In this document: positions 59,446-64,000 of the stretch, piece after piece
How the letters are laid out: each line of letters begins with the position of its first letter
How positions within the stretch are numbered: the stretch's first letter is position 1
Source: Polynucleobacter victoriensis
GTDB taxonomy: Bacteria > Pseudomonadota > Gammaproteobacteria > Burkholderiales > Burkholderiaceae
Assembly (NCBI RefSeq): GCF_900187875.1
Contig: NZ_FYEX01000001.1
Span: 806,001 to 870,000, forward strand
DNA: 64,000 nt
Direction of reading: 5' to 3'
Position numbers and translations under genes: made by a program
Notes under the pieces: generated by a model
What the model was told of the DNA's origin: nothing
Seen by the model: only the letters and a program-made list of their open reading frames with translations
The model's database searches: none

Positions 59446-59862
59446 TTATCTTTTTTGACGTAACTTAGCAATAGCAGCCAATTGAGCAGCAGCCATTGCA
59501 AACTCTGATTGAGCATGAGCAAAATCAATATCAGTACTACGATTTTGCATTGCTTCTTCAGCAGCTTTTTTCGCCTCTAGTGCCTTAGCTTCATCAAGGT
59601 CATGCCCACGAATAGCAGTATCAGCAAGTACTGTTACTTTATTTGGTTGAACCTCTAGAATGCCACCAGCAACGAAAACAAACTCTTCTTCGCCGTCAGC
59701 TTTTTCAATACGTACAGCGCCTGGACGAATTCTTGTGATCAGCGGGGTGTGTCCTGGAAGGATACCCAACTCACCACTTTCGCCTGGCAAAGCTACAAAT
59801 TTAGCTTCGCCCCCGAAAATAGATTGTTCAGCGCTCACTACATCAACGTGGATGTTAGACAT
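59446..59862 (-). CDS. atpC: ATP synthase epsilon subunit
   Basis: Regulatory subunit at the rotor stalk of F1. The 138-residue sequence has an N-terminal beta-sandwich ([23 protein letters not shown] in part, 4-26) and a C-terminal helical hairpin. AAGGAA lies five bases before the ATG. It follows atpD by 15 bases. Confidence 0.96.
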   Translation of the reverse strand: MSNIHVDVVSAEQSIFGGEAKFVALPGESGELGILPGHTPLITRIRPGAVRIEKADGEEEFVFVAGGILEVQPNKVTVLADTAIRGHDLDEAKALEAKKAAEEAMQNRSTDIDFAHAQSEFAMAAAQLAAIAKLRQKR

Positions 59863-59877
59863 GTGCGTTCCTTGGTA

Positions 59878-61305
<1,428 letters not shown>

Positions 61306-61320
61306 TTACAATATTCGTTA

Positions 61321-62196
61321 TCAAACTGCCGCAGCGCCGCCGACGATCTCGGACAACTCTTTGGTAATGGCTGCTTGACGTGTTTTGTTGTAAACCAACT
61401 GCAACTCACCAATCACGTTTTTCGCATTATCAGAAGCAGCCTTCATGGCAACCATACGAGCAGATTGCTCAGATGCCATATTTTCTGCAACTGCTTGGTA
61501 AATCAATGCTTCAACATAACGTTTCAACAATTCGTCAACAACTGACTGAGGATCTGGTTCATACAAGTAATCCCAACCATACTCACGAGACTCTTCAGCT
61601 GTTTGTTCTAAGCGCTCACCTGACAAAGGCAATAGTTTTTCAACCACTGGCTCTTGTCTCATTGTGTTGATGAACTTTGTGTATGCCAAATAAACAGCAT
61701 CCACTTCACCATTCTCATATGCATCCAATTGAACTTTGATAGCACCAATGAGTTTCTCTAGGTGAGGCGTGTCTCCCATTTGAGTTACATGAGAAACAAG
61801 CTTCGCTTTAATTCGATTTAAGAACTGGAAGCCCTTCATACCGATTGCTGTACATGACAACTCAACACCTTGACCATCAAGGTCTTTCATTGTGTTTGTC
61901 AAAGCTCTCAATACGTTGGTATTTAAACCACCGCATAGACCCTTGTCAGTTGTTACAACAATCACACCCGCTTTTTTAACTTCACGTTCTACTAAATAAG
62001 CAGGGCGGTACTCTGGATTAGCTTTACCCAAATTGGCAGCAATGTTCCTTACTTTTTCAGAGTAAGGACGGGCATTGCGCATGCGCTCTTGGGCACGCCG
62101 CATCTTAGATGCGGCGACCATTTCCATCGCCTTAGTGATCTTGCGCGTATTTTGTACGCTCTTGATCTTTGTCCGTATCTCTTTTGTTCCGGCCAT
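61321..62196 (-). CDS. atpG: ATP synthase gamma subunit
   Basis: Central rotor shaft of F1. The 291-residue sequence begins [36 protein letters not shown] (in part) and ends with the conserved [26 protein letters not shown] precedes the ATG. It is 18 bases after atpA. Confidence 0.98.
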   Translation of the reverse strand: MAGTKEIRTKIKSVQNTRKITKAMEMVAASKMRRAQERMRNARPYSEKVRNIAANLGKANPEYRPAYLVEREVKKAGVIVVTTDKGLCGGLNTNVLRALTNTMKDLDGQGVELSCTAIGMKGFQFLNRIKAKLVSHVTQMGDTPHLEKLIGAIKVQLDAYENGEVDAVYLAYTKFINTMRQEPVVEKLLPLSGERLEQTAEESREYGWDYLYEPDPQSVVDELLKRYVEALIYQAVAENMASEQSARMVAMKAASDNAKNVIGELQLVYNKTRQAAITKELSEIVGGAAAV

Positions 62197-62214
62197 CTCG
62201 GCTCTCCTCGCTTC

Positions 62215-63756
62215 TTAGAAAGAAGCTGAACGTTTAAAGTCCTCGATTGCAGCACGCAATGCGGCTTCGTCTTCTTTCGAGAGATCCTTAGTATCTTCAA
62301 TACGGCCAACTAAAGCAGCAAACTTGCTCTTAAGATGGTCATGCAAACCTTTTTCGAAGGCCAATACATGTTTCACATCCAAATCGTCCAAGAAGCCATT
62401 ATTAGCTGCGAACAATGAAGCTGCCAATTGCCAAACTTGTTGTGGCTGGTATTGAGCTTGCTTCAACAATTCAGTAACACGACGACCGCGCTCTAGCTGT
62501 TTACGTGTTGCCTCATCCAAATCAGAAGCAAACTGCGCAAATGCAGCCAATTCACGATACTGCGCCAAGTCAGTACGAATACCGCCTGACAACTTCTTAA
62601 TAACTTTAGTCTGAGCTGCACCACCCACACGTGAAACAGAAATACCCGCGTTAATCGCTGGGCGAACACCCGCGTTAAACAAGTCTGTTTCCAAGAAGAT
62701 TTGGCCGTCAGTAATAGAAATCACGTTTGTTGGAACGAATGCAGAAACGTCACCAGCTTGAGTTTCAATAACAGGCAACGCTGTCAATGAACCTGTTTTA
62801 CCTTTAACGGCACCATTAGTGAACTTCTCAACATAAGTTTCGTTAACACGAGCAGCGCGCTCTAGCAAACGTGAGTGCAAATAGAATACGTCGCCAGGAT
62901 AAGCTTCACGTCCTGGTGGGCGACGTAACAACAATGAAACTTGACGATATGCCCAAGCTTGTTTTGTTAAGTCATCATAAACAATTAGCGCATCTTCACC
63001 GCGATCGCGGAAGTATTCGCCCATTGTGCAACCAGCATATGCTGACAAATATTGCATCGCTGCAGATTCAGAAGCAGAAGCAGCAACAATCACTGTGTAC
63101 TCCATCGCGCCGTGCTCTTCCAACTTGCGCAATACGTTTGCAATTGTTGATGCTTTTTGACCGATCGCTACGTAAACGCAATATACGCCTTTACCTTTTT
63201 GGTTAATGATCGCGTCAACGGCTACTGCTGTTTTACCTGTTTGACGGTCACCAATGATCAACTCACGTTGGCCGCGACCAATAGGTACCATCGCATCAAT
63301 AGACTTCAAACCTGTTTGCACTGGCTGGCTAACTGATTGACGATCAATAACGCCTGGCGCAACTTTTTCAATAACGTCTGTTAGCTTAGCGTTGATTGGA
63401 CCTTTACCATCAATAGGCTGACCCAATGCATTAACAACACGACCCAACAACTCTGGACCAACTGGAACTTCAAGAATGCGGCCAGTACATTTAACTGGGT
63501 CACCTTCACTGATGTGCTCATATTCACCCAAAATAACAGCACCAACAGAATCACGCTCTAAGTTAAGCGCAAGACCTAATGTGTTATTTGGGAACTCAAG
63601 CATTTCACCTTGCATAACGCCTGAAAGGCCATGTACGCGGCAAATACCGTCTGTTACGGAAATTACTGTGCCTTGATTACGGACTTCGGCGCCTACGCCT
63701 ACACCGCTAATTCGGCTCTTGATCAGTTCACTGATCTCTGATGGGTTGAGTTGCAT
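62215..63756 (-). CDS. atpA: ATP synthase alpha subunit
   Basis: Nucleotide-binding but non-catalytic F1 subunit. The 513-residue protein has the P-loop GDRQTGKT (169-176) and the [17 protein letters not shown] signature near 364-380. AGGAG seven to eight bases before the ATG supports the start. It follows atpH after 26 bases. Confidence 0.98.
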   Translation of the reverse strand: MQLNPSEISELIKSRISGVGVGAEVRNQGTVISVTDGICRVHGLSGVMQGEMLEFPNNTLGLALNLERDSVGAVILGEYEHISEGDPVKCTGRILEVPVGPELLGRVVNALGQPIDGKGPINAKLTDVIEKVAPGVIDRQSVSQPVQTGLKSIDAMVPIGRGQRELIIGDRQTGKTAVAVDAIINQKGKGVYCVYVAIGQKASTIANVLRKLEEHGAMEYTVIVAASASESAAMQYLSAYAGCTMGEYFRDRGEDALIVYDDLTKQAWAYRQVSLLLRRPPGREAYPGDVFYLHSRLLERAARVNETYVEKFTNGAVKGKTGSLTALPVIETQAGDVSAFVPTNVISITDGQIFLETDLFNAGVRPAINAGISVSRVGGAAQTKVIKKLSGGIRTDLAQYRELAAFAQFASDLDEATRKQLERGRRVTELLKQAQYQPQQVWQLAASLFAANNGFLDDLDVKHVLAFEKGLHDHLKSKFAALVGRIEDTKDLSKEDEAALRAAIEDFKRSASF

Positions 63757-63782
63757 TTGCTTACTCCTGGGATCTTATTCGG

Positions 63783-64000
63783 TTATGCGCTAAGAGCGGC
63801 TTGCATTGAAACTAAGCGGGCTTTAACTGAAGTATCTAAAACTTCATCACCCACCTGTACACAAACACCGCCAATCAATTCTGGATCTACAGTAACTGTA
63901 GGACGTAGCTCTTTTCCACCAAAGCGCTTCTTCAATGTTGATAACAAAGCATTCAATTCTTCGCCATTAAGCGGGAATGCACTTGTAATCAGAACTTCTG
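63783..64000 (-). CDS. atpH: ATP synthase delta subunit (N-terminus cut by window edge)
   Basis: Connects F1 to the peripheral stalk. Only the C-terminal 71 codons or so are in the window; the chain ends VSMQAALSA. The visible part contains [20 protein letters not shown], the conserved end of the delta subunit. The order atpH-atpA-atpG-atpD-atpC is as expected, with the Fo genes beyond the right edge. Confidence 0.93.
   Translation of the reverse strand, partial: EVLITSAFPLNGEELNALLSTLKKRFGGKELRPTVTVDPELIGGVCVQVGDEVLDTSVKARLVSMQAALSA

Overview
The window is a housekeeping stretch of a proteobacterial chromosome with low to moderate GC. Gene order and protein sequences fit a betaproteobacterium of the Burkholderiaceae, most likely Polynucleobacter or a close relative. 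This is an inference from uninterrupted ribosomal clusters, the 16S-Ile-Ala-23S-5S rRNA operon beside tRNA-Tyr-Gly-Thr-tuf-tRNA-Trp-secE-nusG, atpHAGDC-hemE, a system II cytochrome c maturation protein (ResB), and AT-rich intergenic DNA. No insertion sequence, prophage, CRISPR array or other accessory island was seen.

Layout. 1-6300: ResB (partial), a cytochrome c4, the GTPase EngB, HemB, DsbD and CutA. 6300-24900 (minus strand): the alpha, spc, S10 and str ribosomal clusters fused into one run, read right to left as rpsL-rpsG-fusA-tuf-rpsJ-rplC...rpsQ-rplN...secY-infA-rpmJ-rpsM-rpsK-rpsD-rpoA-rplQ. 25000-38600 (minus): tRNA-Tyr, -Gly, -Thr, a second tuf, tRNA-Trp, secE, nusG, rplKAJL and rpoBC. 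38600-44020 (minus): a complete rRNA operon with promoter, boxA-like elements and terminator. 44200-51200: a GNAT acetyltransferase, a BON lipoprotein, a DiaA-like SIS protein, RsmI, an anchored cytochrome c, tRNA-Arg, a fatty acid desaturase, a small zinc-ribbon protein, a metallo-beta-lactamase-fold hydrolase and an Amt ammonium channel. 51270-55950: an NtrC-like palindrome, a promoter and a tandem glycine riboswitch driving gcvT-gcvH-gcvP. 55960-64000 (minus): PriA, an AT-rich gap with DnaA boxes, and hemE behind the F1 part of the ATP synthase operon (atpH, cut by the window edge, then atpA, atpG, atpD and atpC).

Almost all strongly expressed genes run leftward. If they are co-directional with replication, the origin lies to the right of the window. 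Most signal is in the control regions. Core promoters with 17-bp spacers lie inside the fused ribosomal cluster before rpsL, rplC and rplN. Two of them (rplC, rplN) appear to start their mRNAs with the same 5'-terminal stem-loop, and three to four promoters sit inside inverted repeats. There are structured leaders before rplJ (L10 type) and rpsG (S7 type), and a 15-bp hairpin between rplL and rpoB. Intrinsic terminators of hemB and gcvP lie inside the 3' coding ends of the convergent genes dsbD and priA. The amt/gcvTHP intergenic region joins a probable nitrogen-regulator site to a glycine riboswitch.

I did not find a clearly new multi-gene system. The least explained items are the shared ribosomal 5' hairpins, the promoter-spanning inverted repeats, the DnaA-box cluster, the small zinc-ribbon protein and the GNAT gene beside the rRNA promoter.
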